Assembly (NCBI GenBank): GCA_951799425.1
Contig: OX637393.1
Span: forward strand, 7,882,244 to 7,946,243
From: Ilex aquifolium
Lineage: Eukaryota > Streptophyta > Magnoliopsida > Aquifoliales > Aquifoliaceae
Direction of reading: 5' to 3'
DNA length: 64,000 bases
The translations under genes were made by a program, and so were the position numbers. A model generated the notes under the pieces. That model did no database searches. It saw nothing but the letters and a program-made list of their open reading frames with translations, and was not told the origin of the DNA. Numbering within the stretch: position 1 is the stretch's first letter; each line of letters begins with the position of its first letter. Positions 49,529 through 59,208 of this stretch are shown one piece after another.

Positions 49529-49751
49529 GTCGTATGTCAGCAGGGGTATTTTTGCCTATTTGCCCCTCATCGTGCACTTTATGCCACGCGTCATGTTCCC
49601 TTTGGAGGAGTGTTGTGTTAGTCCTGCCATTCTGACCTCCTTGTGCAGAGTACCCTTATGATTCCTAGTCTAGTTGAGGCTGGTCAGTTGTCAACCAGTA
49701 GCCTTTCTAGAAGTCGAAATTACGTGATAGGCGCAGTCCCAGCAGATATCC

Positions 49752-49985
49752 CTCGGCGCCGAGTATACACGGGCGTCTTGGAGTGGAGTTACCCTTGGAG
49801 CCGAGGGCACGTAGTTTATTCAAGAGAACGGAGACCCCTCGGGGCTGAGGGGACAATGTCGGCAGAGAGAGCAACGTGTCTCGGCGCCGAGGACACGTAT
49901 CCTTGTCAGAGAGACCATTGTCCTCGGTGCCTAGGACACGTGGCCTTGTTAGAGGGAAGGACGTCCTTGGTGCCGAGGGCACGTG
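49752..49985. repeat. Six ~42-bp tandem repeats with a palindromic CTCGGCGCCGAG core
   Basis: Cores at about 49752, 49794, 49838, 49880, 49922 and 49965 are spaced 42-44 bases apart. The best copies read CTCGGCGCCGAG, a perfect 12-base palindrome, usually followed by G(G/A)CACGT(G/A). Intervening sequence is less conserved. The block is strongly GC-rich in an AT-rich neighbourhood. The frames across it (both strands) are repeat-derived. Confidence 0.75.
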
Positions 49986-50029
49986 TCGATATCTGCTCTT
50001 TTCTCAAAAGTGTCCCATCAACTTTGATT

Positions 50030-50872
50030 TAGATGGTGTTTGATAAAACTGAAAGTTGAACACTGAAAACGGAATGTTGAATTTTAAGTGCTGAATGCTG
50101 AATTTTTTAATTCACAACTGTTTGGTATCAACTGAAATTTAAGTATTGAATTGAATCAAACTGTTTAACAAATATAACGAGCTGAAGTTTGAAAATTATT
50201 ATTATTCTGAAAATGGTGGTGGTTGTGGCGGCGACACAATGTTAGTAATAGTGGTAATGGCGGTGGCACAATGGTGGTGGTAGAGGTGACGGTAGTGGTG
50301 GTGATGGTGGCGGTGACAAAATAGTGGTGGTGGTGACAATGGTGATGCTGACACAATGAGAGTGGTGATGGCATAATAGTAGTGGTGGTGGTGGCATAAT
50401 GATACTAATGGCGGCGACACAATGGTAGTGAAGGTACTGGTGGCGGTGGCGGTAGTACAACGGTAGTGGTGGTGGCGGCGACAGAGGTGGTGGTGGTGGC
50501 ACAATAATGTTGGTGGCAGTGTTGGTGGTGGTGGTGGCAATGGCACAATAATGGTGATGGCGGCGGCACAATAGTGGCGGCAGTGGTGGTAATGGTGGCA
50601 GCAACACAATGGTGGTGGTGGTGGTGGTGGATGGTGGATATTGAAAAATTAAGAGTGTAACATGCATTGATGGTATATTTGTCCATTACGAGGAATTGAT
50701 AAAATCTTTACTGACTGACATTTTCAGCATTAAGTGATAAGTATGTGACTTGTTACTTAAAATTTTAGCAATTTTTTAAGAAATGCTTAAAATATTAAGT
50801 TGTATGAATTTTAAATTATCAAACGGGTTTAATTCATTAAGTGCTTAAATGGTATTATCAAACAACCCCTTA
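50030..50872. mobile_element. MITE-like element carrying a large GGT/GGC trinucleotide array
   Basis: The left end GGTGTTTGATAAAACTG and right end TTATCAAACAACCCC are inverted repeats, with TTCAACACTGAAAAC / TTCAGCATTAAGTG-type sub-terminal phrases. The centre (about 50210-50635) is an imperfect GGTGGTGGC / GACAATGGTGG array. A second, AT-rich copy of the terminus (AGTGTTTGATAAACTG) begins directly afterwards at 50871 and runs to about 51160. Confidence 0.6.
50210..50635. repeat. (GGT/GGC)n imperfect trinucleotide array
   Basis: GTGGTGGTGGC-type sequence broken by GACACAATG phrases at irregular intervals. On the minus strand it gives several overlapping frames of His/Pro/Thr repeats that are not genes. 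Confidence 0.85.
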
Positions 50873-51160
50873 GTGTTTGATAAACTGAATTTCCAGTTCA
50901 AAAAATTGAATGCTGAATTCTGAATTTTTAAATACTGGATTAAATAAAACTATTTCACAAAAGTAATGAACTGAAGTCTAAAAATTATTATTATTCTAAT
51001 TTTGTCTTTCTCTTCTGTCACAACAATTATTTTATTTCTATGACCACCATCACTACCGTTTTACAATCACCAACACTAACCCCACCATTAGTTTCTCCAC
51101 CATCCCACCACCACCACGACCCCAATGTTGTCGGTGCCTCCTTTAAATGCTGAATTAGAT

Positions 51161-51929
51161 TAAACTGTTTGATCAATTAAAGAGCTTAAGTCTAATAGTA
51201 ATTAATTTCTTTAAGTTTGCCCTTCAATTCTTTCCTTTGAAATCATTTATAAAATATTTATTTTTCTAATAAAAATCGTGTCACATCACTAAGCAACTCA
51301 CTAAGAAAAATAAAATAATTAGTAAACACTATTATCACATTACATTATAAATTTAACAACCACAGTAAAATTAATGAAAATTCTATTGATTAATAAAAAC
51401 TATCAATGATCTTAACTAATGATAATTCCATTGAGAACCAAAATCAAGAATGTAATCAACATGATAATTCGATTCTTAAGATCAATCCTAAAAAAAATTG
51501 GTAAACAATACCCAAAAACTTGTATTTCAAATCATAAAAATTATAAACTTCAGTATCACACCACCTTTAATACCGAATTCGCAACTAGTTCAATAGATGG
51601 TATAAATACCACATGATATACACTATAAAAATGAAGAATTCATCTAAGATTTATTTGATGAATGAATTACAAATATATTTGTTTAATTGAAATAAAGCTC
51701 AAATCAAAGTATGTAATGGCAGGTTAATGGGACATAATTTTTTTTCCTCTATATAAAAGTCCAAATAATAGGATGGATTCTAGACATTGCCTATTAGGAA
51801 GGCCAACTTAATTGAATCATGAATCACGCCGTGGTTCTCATTAATCTTTTCAAGACAAGATATCTGTAGTTGCTGTCGTGACTTCTCAACAAAATGAACA
51901 ACACAGAAGAATATTCAAATATAGGCTTA
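51161..51929. other. Non-genic stretch
   Basis: AT-rich, no gene recognised. Confidence 0.35.
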
Positions 51930-52300
51930 CACATATCTTTAAATATTAAAATTTTCACATTGTACACTTAATGTATCAAAAGTGTTACAATATGACCCTT
52001 CTATTAACTTTCCATTAGTTTTAAAGATTTAAGAATTTTTACTTTGTACCCTCAAAGATTAAATTTTTTATTTTGCACCCTCAATTTATTAAAAGTGTTG
52101 CCGTTAGTTTTCCTTACTCATTTCATCAATGTCAATAGAGTGGCTTTTGACAGAAAAATTAACAAATGCTAATGGAAAAGCCTCATTTCAACACTTTTAA
52201 TACATTAAGGGTACAATATAATAAATTTAATTTTTGAAGGTTCAAAATAAAAAAAAATATTGAAATTTTTCGGGGTACAAAGTGAGATTCCCTTAAAACA
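51930..52300. mobile_element. Foldback MITE, second member of the 36.7-kb family
   Basis: The left arm TTTACTTTGTACCCTCAAAGATTAAATTTTTTATTTTGCACC pairs with the right arm around ATTTAATTTTTGAAGGTTCAAAATA...GGGGTACAAAGTGAG. ACACTTAATGTATCAAAAGTG is present in both orientations, and the left arm is partly duplicated (51945-52020). Confidence 0.55.
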
Positions 52301-52405
52301 AAAACTATTCCTGTTTTTATTTATTATTTAAAAAAAAATTGAAATAGTTACCAAACATCACCCAAATAAGTAGAGATTTATTATAGTTAAAACACAAGTC
52401 GTAAG

Positions 52406-53037
52406 TGATGATGAACAAAATAGTCTCATGCAAGATCAACAGTCGAGTGTGTGATAGAATGTAATTAATGGACAGTGAATAGGGCAATCAATGACGATAA
52501 TGTAAATATCGGGTCAACACACATTTATATAGTGATTCGGTTCGAGTGACCTACTCCACTCTGGAAAACGGCAGCGGTGGCCGGGGGACCTTATTGATAA
52601 AATAAAGTGAACGAGAGAGAGAGAGAGAGAGAACAATTGTTAGCTTCGGGAGCGGTACAATAACTAGGAGAGAAAAGCTATGTGTGGGTAGAGAGACGTA
52701 GAGAGATCTCAAGAGGTATTAAGGAGTGACTCCAAAGGTGTCCTCTCATGTAGAGAGAGAGAGCTTACAATTTATAGGCACGGAGTCTTGGTTAAGGCAG
52801 TGACGTGAGAGCAAAGGTACTAATTCTTCGAGTCGCTACAAAAGGTAAGTGCTATAAAAGATCGTCTTGATCTTCAAGAGTGAGTATCCCGATAATTGCT
52901 CCCCACGTGCTAAATTATTCTTGAACTCCTTGAATCTTGGACTGGGTCGGATTGGTGAATTGGACTCGCCCCGCCTTGTAATGGACTTGAACTTACTTGA
53001 TTTATTAGACCTGGCCTAGCAGAAGATGGGCTCGTCA
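52406..53037 (-). repeat. Solo LTR related to the 22.5-33.1 kb Tat element (632 bp)
   Basis: On the minus strand it starts TGACGAGCCCATCTTCTG and ends CTTGCATGAGACTATTTTG-TTCATCATCA. These phrases match the LTR start TGACGAGCCCAAAATTC and end of the intact element, as do the internal GCTGCCGTTTTCCAGAGTGG, GTAGGTCA and GACTGTTGATCTTGC stretches. TATA (CCTATAAATTG, about 52770) and a polyadenylation-type TCAATAA precede R/U5 as expected. No polypurine tract or coding part adjoins it. The flanks GTAAG and ATTAG do not form a clean duplication. Confidence 0.8.
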
Positions 53038-53820
53038 ATTAGATAAGTCGTTAGATCAAAACGATCTGAACCGTTGTTATATTTTATTATGTAACTTTTT
53101 TTGTACATCTTATGTTTTTCATCCCATTCACGTAAGCATTTGACATTCTTCAGACCAGCACAATGGTACTAATTCCTTCATCACTTCATCTGTTTTTTAA
53201 AGTTTTGTTGCAGGTCAGTGATGTAATAGTTATTATATATATATATATAGATTATCCCTAAAGCTAGATATATATGTATTCAATAAAGAGAATCTAAAGA
53301 TTAGAATCCCTCAGATTGCTCTCAAATTACATGCTTTAAAGAAGAATAGATGATTAGATGTCTTTGTCCAATATGCCATATATATTCTTTGATTCTTGGA
53401 GTAAATAAATGTTTTGAGGGTATAAATTTAGCATCACGGTTCTATCACATCGCTATCCATATGTGCTGTCACAACTTTATTACGCCCAAGTCTTATTATT
53501 CTTTGTGAAACAATGTGCCCATAATAATGCGATACCACTGTTATATTGTTGTACTAAATATTTACTTGTTTTGACGAGAGAACTATAAGTAATTTGAGAG
53601 AGAGAGAGAGAGAGTGCCCAATTGGCCATGGCTTTGGACAGTTTTCTATTGGTAGAAAGTGACATGAATTTGATGCCTGTGGGCAATATTGGCCAACTCA
53701 GTTGCCTCTTACGCAAGGGATTGCGCCATTTTCTCCACTGTGAGATTCCTCTTCTGTTGGTCTATTATTGTGGTTCAGAATTATAAATTCAGATGTCTTC
53801 AATTTAAATTTTGGTAATTT
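53038..53820. other. Non-genic stretch
   Basis: A (TA)n tract at about 53236-53250 and a (GA)n tract at about 53596-53614. The minus-strand frame 53480-53716 crosses the (GA)n tract and matches nothing known. Confidence 0.4.
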
Positions 53821-53961
53821 ATTGGGATTAGGTCATAAATGATTTATCTCTCATGAATATCCTAATTCCGGTATAGATAGTCTATCTTTGACCGAACCAG
53901 AAGCGAGATTAGTTGAAGTGTGCGTAAACTAGCTCGGACACACCATTGAACAAAAAAAAAG
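53821..53961 (+). mobile_element. SINE 3' fragment
   Basis: GGTCATAAATGATTTATCTC, TCATGAATATCCTAATTCCGG, TTTGACCGAACC, GATTAGTTGAAGTGTGCG and GACACACCATTGAAC followed by an A tail; collinear with the SINE body at 46.44-46.59 kb. Confidence 0.7.
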
Positions 53962-53987
53962 GAGATATGAGAAATAAAGAGACCAAT

Positions 53988-54560
53988 GTCCTGTTTGGTT
54001 TGCATTTTAGAAACTATTTTGTTACTTTGAAAAACAGTTTTTGGGAGAAAAGTTGTTTATTCAGCTGTTTTTTATCTTTGTTTTTTTGAAAAATGGAGAA
54101 CAAAAAGTTTTTAAATTTAAAGAATAAGTTAGAACTATTTTGTGTATTTCTAAAAACACATTTCTAGAATTTAGAAAACATATCCACCACACTTTCACCA
54201 CCAAACACCACCACACTTTCACCACCAACACCGCACTCCCACAACCACCACACTTCCACCACTATCACCACACTTTCATCACAACCACCCCACTTCCACC
54301 ACCACCACGTCCACCACCATCACCATCACCATCACCACACTCCCACCACCACATTTCCTCCACGTTCACCACCATTACATTTTCGTTTTCATTGTTTTTT
54401 AAATTATTGTTCAAACAAGTTTTACTGTTTTCTATTCTGTAAAATTATTTTTGGAATCATATAACCAAATAGTTTTGTACAACAAAAAACAAAAAAAACA
54501 AAAAATTTCTAAAATTTTTCTCAAAAATAATTTTCAGATACAATTTGTAAAAGATACTGG
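53988..54560. mobile_element. Repeat element with internal (CCA)n array, related to 5.93-6.97 kb
   Basis: The left part CTGTTTGGTTTGCATTTTAG and the GTTTTACTGTTTTCTATTCTG...ATTATTTTTGGAATCAT block (54419-54460) match the element at 5.9-7.0 kb. The centre (54181-54375) is a CCACCACACTTTCACCACCA-type array that also produces a meaningless 100-codon frame. Confidence 0.45.
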
Positions 54561-55082
54561 GCCCAAATTCCCTAAAAATGGGGAGGCCTTTTGCTTTGGA
54601 ATACTGACCATTCTTTTAGAAAACTAGACATAATTGTCTTCTTGATTCTTTTGGCATATATCTCTTGCACCTTTTTCTGAATTTCTAATAAATTTGAAAC
54701 TTTATCGTGTTCTGGTACCCACATTGGTTTTTAGAGACAAATCCAGGATTTCAATTTAAAAGGAATGAATTCTTTCGAAAGGTTCCGAAGGAAATAAAGG
54801 GTTTGGGAGTATATATGGTTCTCGATGGTACGACATTCTTAATTCCGATTCCATAATGACCTCGTTCGATGAAGGAGCCAGAAATATAATTTAGGGTGGG
54901 CATATTTTAACTACAAGTTTTATTTTATCTTTTAATAAATAACAATAATGTGACATATTTATGTTTTTTACATCATATTTAATACTTAAAGATTTATTAA
55001 ATATAAAAGGCCCTAAAGCTACTATATATATATGTATTATACTCAAACAAAAAATAACTAAAAAAAAGTTAATTATAATTTT
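54561..55082. other. Non-genic stretch next to the hAT fragment
   Basis: AT-rich. The part nearest 55082 may be the former 3' untranslated region and end of the hAT element, which lies on the minus strand. No terminus was recognised. Confidence 0.35.
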
Positions 55083-55445
55083 TTATAAAAAAAAAATGAG
55101 GTTAATTACAGCTATTGACAATTGACCTCGACGAGTTTTCATACTTTGAAAGTATTCCATAATAATTTTATTATCAACGCCCACGAAAACGTCTCTATCT
55201 GTACAAATAATCAAACTATTTGTTATCCATTGATCACTCATTTGATTACGCAACTTAGACTTCACAATCTTTATTGCTGAAAATGCTCTCTCAATGGTGG
55301 CTCTTGATGTAGCAATGGGAGCAAATGAAATGATTCCTTCTTCTCTTGATCTCCAAGTCCCTAGCATGATGATGCTGGTGCAGTGCTGAAGGAGGCGTCG
55401 TTCCTTTCTTTTCCACTTTACTTGTCTTTGGAAAGAAGATGACAA
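55083..55445 (-). pseudogene. hAT transposase C-terminal dimerisation fragment
   Basis: About 120 codons remain of a transposase that is normally 600-800 residues. The core (about 55300-55125, minus strand) reads ATIERAFSAIKIVKSKLRNQ, MSDQWITNSLIICTDRDVFV, then IIMEYFQSMKTRR. This is the conserved C-terminal hAT dimerisation domain of the plant 'zinc finger MYM-like / TTF-type' hAT group, with its ERAFS and KLRN hallmarks. The upstream 40 codons in the same frame do not look like transposase, and the catalytic Asp/Glu region is absent. It is a dead fragment; the frame happens to remain open. Confidence 0.8.
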
Positions 55446-56858
55446 ATGATAAAAAAAAGTGGGCTAATACTGTTTGTGACTCAACAATTTTTTTTTTCAG
55501 TTTACTGATTTCAAGAGATTTGTTATAGGATTAATCCTTTTTTTTTATTTATTCCAATAGCCTATTTCTTTGACTCAATTAATTTTGTTTTATCTATATT
55601 TTGACTGTGTTAAAAAAAATCTTGAGCGTAGTTTTGATTGTAGATTTAAAATAAAAAAGAGTGAAATAGAAATAAACCTCCAGCAAATGCTAGGTCCACC
55701 TGAAATCAAAACCAAATGTTCCCAATGATTGGCCCAAGTGGATTCATGGGGTATCACATCAAGCAAAAGAATGAGGGTAAACCACATAAATGATCATTAA
55801 ACTTTACTTTTTGTTTTAAATTGCATCCTAAATTTTTAATTTTTTTTATTTTACCCTTGAACTATTTAAATCATTTTAATCAATATCTTTCATTAAATTT
55901 GAGCGTTAAATAGGGATGAAACCCTAATGTGAACAGCAGATGGCATATAATGAATGGCACTTTCAACATTTTACCTATTATGTAACAGGTAAGGAGCCAA
56001 AATTCCCTCCCATTCTCCTGATACTTTGTTCCTAGACCTAGACCCTTCATTTCCAGATTCCAGTTGACTATGAACTAGTTCACGTTAGGACTTCTGTTCC
56101 TGATTCTCATACTGACTGAATGCTCTAAATAGCTAGACCCTTCATCCCCCTCCCATCTCCTACATTCAATGACTAAACCAAAATGAATTGGTTATCGTGG
56201 ACAGCGGGTGTTAACTTCCATCCACAAGAAGTCTACTATAAGTATTGCATCTCATACCTTTAATTTTTGTTGTTGGGTGTTGGGTATTGGATATTAAACT
56301 AAATTGTCCACAATAAAAGAGCGTGTTCTACTGATATAAACGTTGGTATAATTGTTTGGTGTAAAGTTGATATCCGATTATGTCTAAGTAACTATTGGTG
56401 TAACGTTGATATCTAATTATATCAAATTTTTACATAGTTGAAAAGAAAATAAATTATCAATCAGTTATGATCTCTTCGGTGTATCTATTTTGGAGTATCA
56501 ATACAATGATGTTTAAGAGTATTGACTTCGAATTGAGAGAGAGAGTAATTGTGCCTTGAATACGTAGTGGAGAGAGAAAATAGGGGGAGAGAGAGAGAAA
56601 CAAAAAATAAGGGAGAGAGAGTAATGGAGAGAGAAATGGGGAAAGATAGTAACAGTGAGAAAAAGTAGGGAAAGAAAGAAAGAGTGAGTGACAGAATAAG
56701 AATAAATATTCAAAATTCAAATGAATGATAAAATCTAATCAAATCTTTACATATTTGATTATAAAATAAACTGTCAATCAATTATGCATTATTTAAGGAA
56801 GGATAAACAAGTAATATAAATAAAAGGTAATCTGAATTTTGTACCTAATAATAAGATA
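55446..56858. other. Non-genic stretch with MITE-like and purine-rich parts
   Basis: At 55790-55860 the phrase AAACTTTACTTTTTGTTTTAAATTGCATC resembles the arm of the MITE at 47063. At 56530-56700 the plus strand is strongly purine-rich (GAGAGAGAGAAAATAGGGGGAGAG and similar), giving open but meaningless minus-strand frames. No gene. Confidence 0.45.
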
Positions 56859-57251
56859 TCCATATTATTAATAAAAGTACCTTAACATGAAAATTTTTGA
56901 TTTACTATTTTACCCTTATATAAAATTTCAAAGACCACTCTATCCTTTCATAATTAAATATCTAAATTATCATTATATCCTTATATACTTAAATCTTCAA
57001 ATTATCTCTAACATCTCTTTTAGTGATCTATTCTCCATGTATAAATATCAGTTTCTATAAAACTTTTTAATTAACTATATTACCCTTAAAAATATATATA
57101 TACCATTAAAATTTTCAATAAAGTGTTCAAAACTCTATCAATCTAACATTACTTATTTCATATACAAAAATAATATTGTGCCCCCTCCCCACACACATAT
57201 ATTCAATTTTCACCGAAAAATTGAATATATGTAAATTTTAGGATAAAAATA

Positions 57252-57285
<34 letters not shown>

Positions 57286-57839
57286 AAAATTAATTTATGT
57301 TACATCAGCATATTTCTTCAATTGTAGTAAAATTTTCAAGTTTTATTAAGATTTTGTGTGAAAATAGTTTGTAATTTATTTTTAATATGCTTTATAATAT
57401 ATACTATGAAGTAATATATTAAATTTTATCTGAATATATCTAACTAATTCCTAATTACATTAAAGTTCCAAATATGATTAGTAGATTGACAATTATTTTT
57501 ATTTTATTTAATGAATTATAAGTAAAATTCTAATCAAATGAATTTTAAAAAAAATTATTTTTCAAACATCACTCTCAATCACAAAATTCTAAAAAAAAAA
57601 TAGAACTATAACTATTTTTTAATCTTTTTTTCTTATAATTAGAACAATAAATCTTGAGAATATACAAAGTTTTCATAATTATATAATAAAATATGAACGA
57701 TGAAAAAAGAAGTTTGATAAATTTAAAATGATATTTAATTGAAATATATGAAAATTATTAATTTTGAGAATACCTAACACTTTTTATTAATTTTATATAT
57801 GAAAATTATTCACGTGTAACGCACGTGGTACATTGCTAA
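56859..57839 (+). mobile_element. Non-autonomous Helitron (~0.98 kb)
   Basis: The 5' end reads TCCATATTATTAATAAAAG after an A. The 3' end has a hairpin CACGTG-TAACG-CACGTG (57811-57827) followed after 8 bases by CTAA (57836-57839). The interior is AT-rich, with a (TA)n tract at 57257-57280, and non-coding. The base after CTAA is G rather than the usual T, so either the true end was altered or one base was inserted. The family differs from the 8132-18642 Helitron. Confidence 0.65.
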
Positions 57840-57840
57840 G

Positions 57841-58558
57841 TGATGGCGTCAAACTGAGCGTATGAGCTATGAGATTGGATTGTGTGTTACGTACGATCTA
57901 CGTAGGGCTTGGTATGATATCTGAGCTACAAGGCTCGTGAATTGGTGGATGAATGTTCTAATCAAATCATCTGTAGTGTGTGAAATGCAGTAGATATATA
58001 GTGGTTCACCGGCTAATGAGCTCGGCTAATCCACTCTCTAATGGAGACTCTTACTCCTTTCTCTTTATTGATAAAAAGTGGAATATGTTACAGCCGAATA
58101 CTCAGGGTATCAGGGTTTTTTTTATTCATCCTTTTCTGATGGGGGTTGCTGCCCCCTTTTATGGCCTCATGCTTACCTCTAAAACGGAATTACTTCCTAT
58201 ATTGAAGGGACCGTGCCCTATCTTCATCCATAATTCCGGAGTTACCCAAACTCCTTATGGCTGGTTTCAAACGGAGAGATCCTTGCCTGATTCCATGAGA
58301 TTTTTCTTAATTTTAGGAGGGGATTATGGTTGAATACGGGTTTCATGCCTTGGATTGGTTCTACTTCCTTTGTAAGGGTATCCGTTGTCATCTTGCTGGC
58401 CCCTTGGCATCTCTCACCTCGAATCTTTAGCAGGGAGTATCAAAACTGGCTGGGCGAGCTCAGCCCATGGCTAGGGGGGGAGCTCAGCTTATTTTACCTG
58501 AGCTCCCGAGCTGAGCTCACTAACTGAGCACGTGCCAGTTTTATTCTTGGCATCATCA
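57841..58558 (-). repeat. LTR of a minus-strand Tat-like retrotransposon (718 bp)
   Basis: Read on the minus strand it starts TGATGATGCCAAG directly after a polypurine tract (GGGGGGCAAC, 58559-58568) and ends GACGCCATCA. A minus-strand TATA-like CCATAAAAG (about 58157-58165) lies about 100 bases before an AATAAAG signal (about 58063-58069), the expected U3-R-U5 order. The tract next to it makes this the 3' LTR; gag-pol would lie beyond 64000. The neighbouring gene pair is therefore antisense to the element. Confidence 0.65.
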
Positions 58559-58572
58559 GTTGCCCCCCAGCC
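58559..58572 (-). promoter_or_regulatory. Polypurine tract (minus strand)
   Basis: Plus-strand GTTGCCCCCCAGCC is the complement of GGCTGGGGGGCAAC, ending exactly at the TG of the LTR. It mirrors the tract ATGGGGGGCAAA of the 22-33 kb element. Confidence 0.6.
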
Positions 58573-58724
58573 TTTGTCTTAGGTTAGCTAAGGCAGGGGC
58601 TGACCTACACAGACTGAGTTAGCCCCGCATGTGGCTAGCACGTGGCTTGAGGATTTTTTGACGGTTTGCAGCGATCATGCCTTTCCTCGATTCCCGCGCA
58701 CGTCTCAGCCCACGTCCCTCAAGC

Positions 58725-58732
58725 TTTAAATA
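58725..58732 (+). promoter_or_regulatory. TATA-like box upstream of the four-exon gene
   Basis: TTTAAATA, about 475 bases upstream of ATG 59209. The interval contains a possible leader intron donor (GTTAG/GTACGT near 58940). Equivalent TATTTAAAG precedes the antisense gene at 31769. Confidence 0.35.
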
Positions 58733-59208
58733 CTCAAAACGGCTATCTGAACCGTCTCTTCACACTGTTCATCTTCCTCGCTACTCTTTGTCCCTGTTCT
58801 CTCTGTGATTTCGGACTTTCTTGCTCAAAACTTTATATTCCCTTGTCTGAAATCGAGTTTCCAGCCCTCGTTTCGAAGATTCGCATCGTCTCCTTCCCCC
58901 GATTTTGCTCCAAGTTCCTGCTTGCCGCTGTTCCTGAGTTAGGTACGTTCTTCGCCCCTTTCACCTCCTCCTCTGCTCTGGATCCCTCGGATTCGAGGTG
59001 GTTGCTACATTTTTGGGTCTTTCGGTTCTTTTATTTTTGGAATCGTGATCATTGCCTAGCCCCACTTCCTCATTTCGTAGATTGGAGCTCTATAGTCCAC
59101 ATTCTTGCCGTCGGGAGTTACTGCGCTGACCCAAGGGTCATTAGGGAGAGTTTGATCAGTGTTCCCCCTCTTTATCGCTCCTTTAATCTTCCTTTTTCTC
59201 TTCCCACT

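Noticed and set aside
50165..50686. Minus-strand frames encoding His/Pro/Thr-rich proteins
   Set aside because: Translation of the GGT/GGC trinucleotide array in three frames; no domain.
54140..54442. 100-codon frame rich in His, Pro and Thr
   Set aside because: Translation of the (CCA)n array inside a repeat element.
58666..59208. In-frame upstream extension of the four-exon gene
   Set aside because: The extension is not related to the domain family and includes a likely leader intron donor; ATG 59209 gives the expected start.
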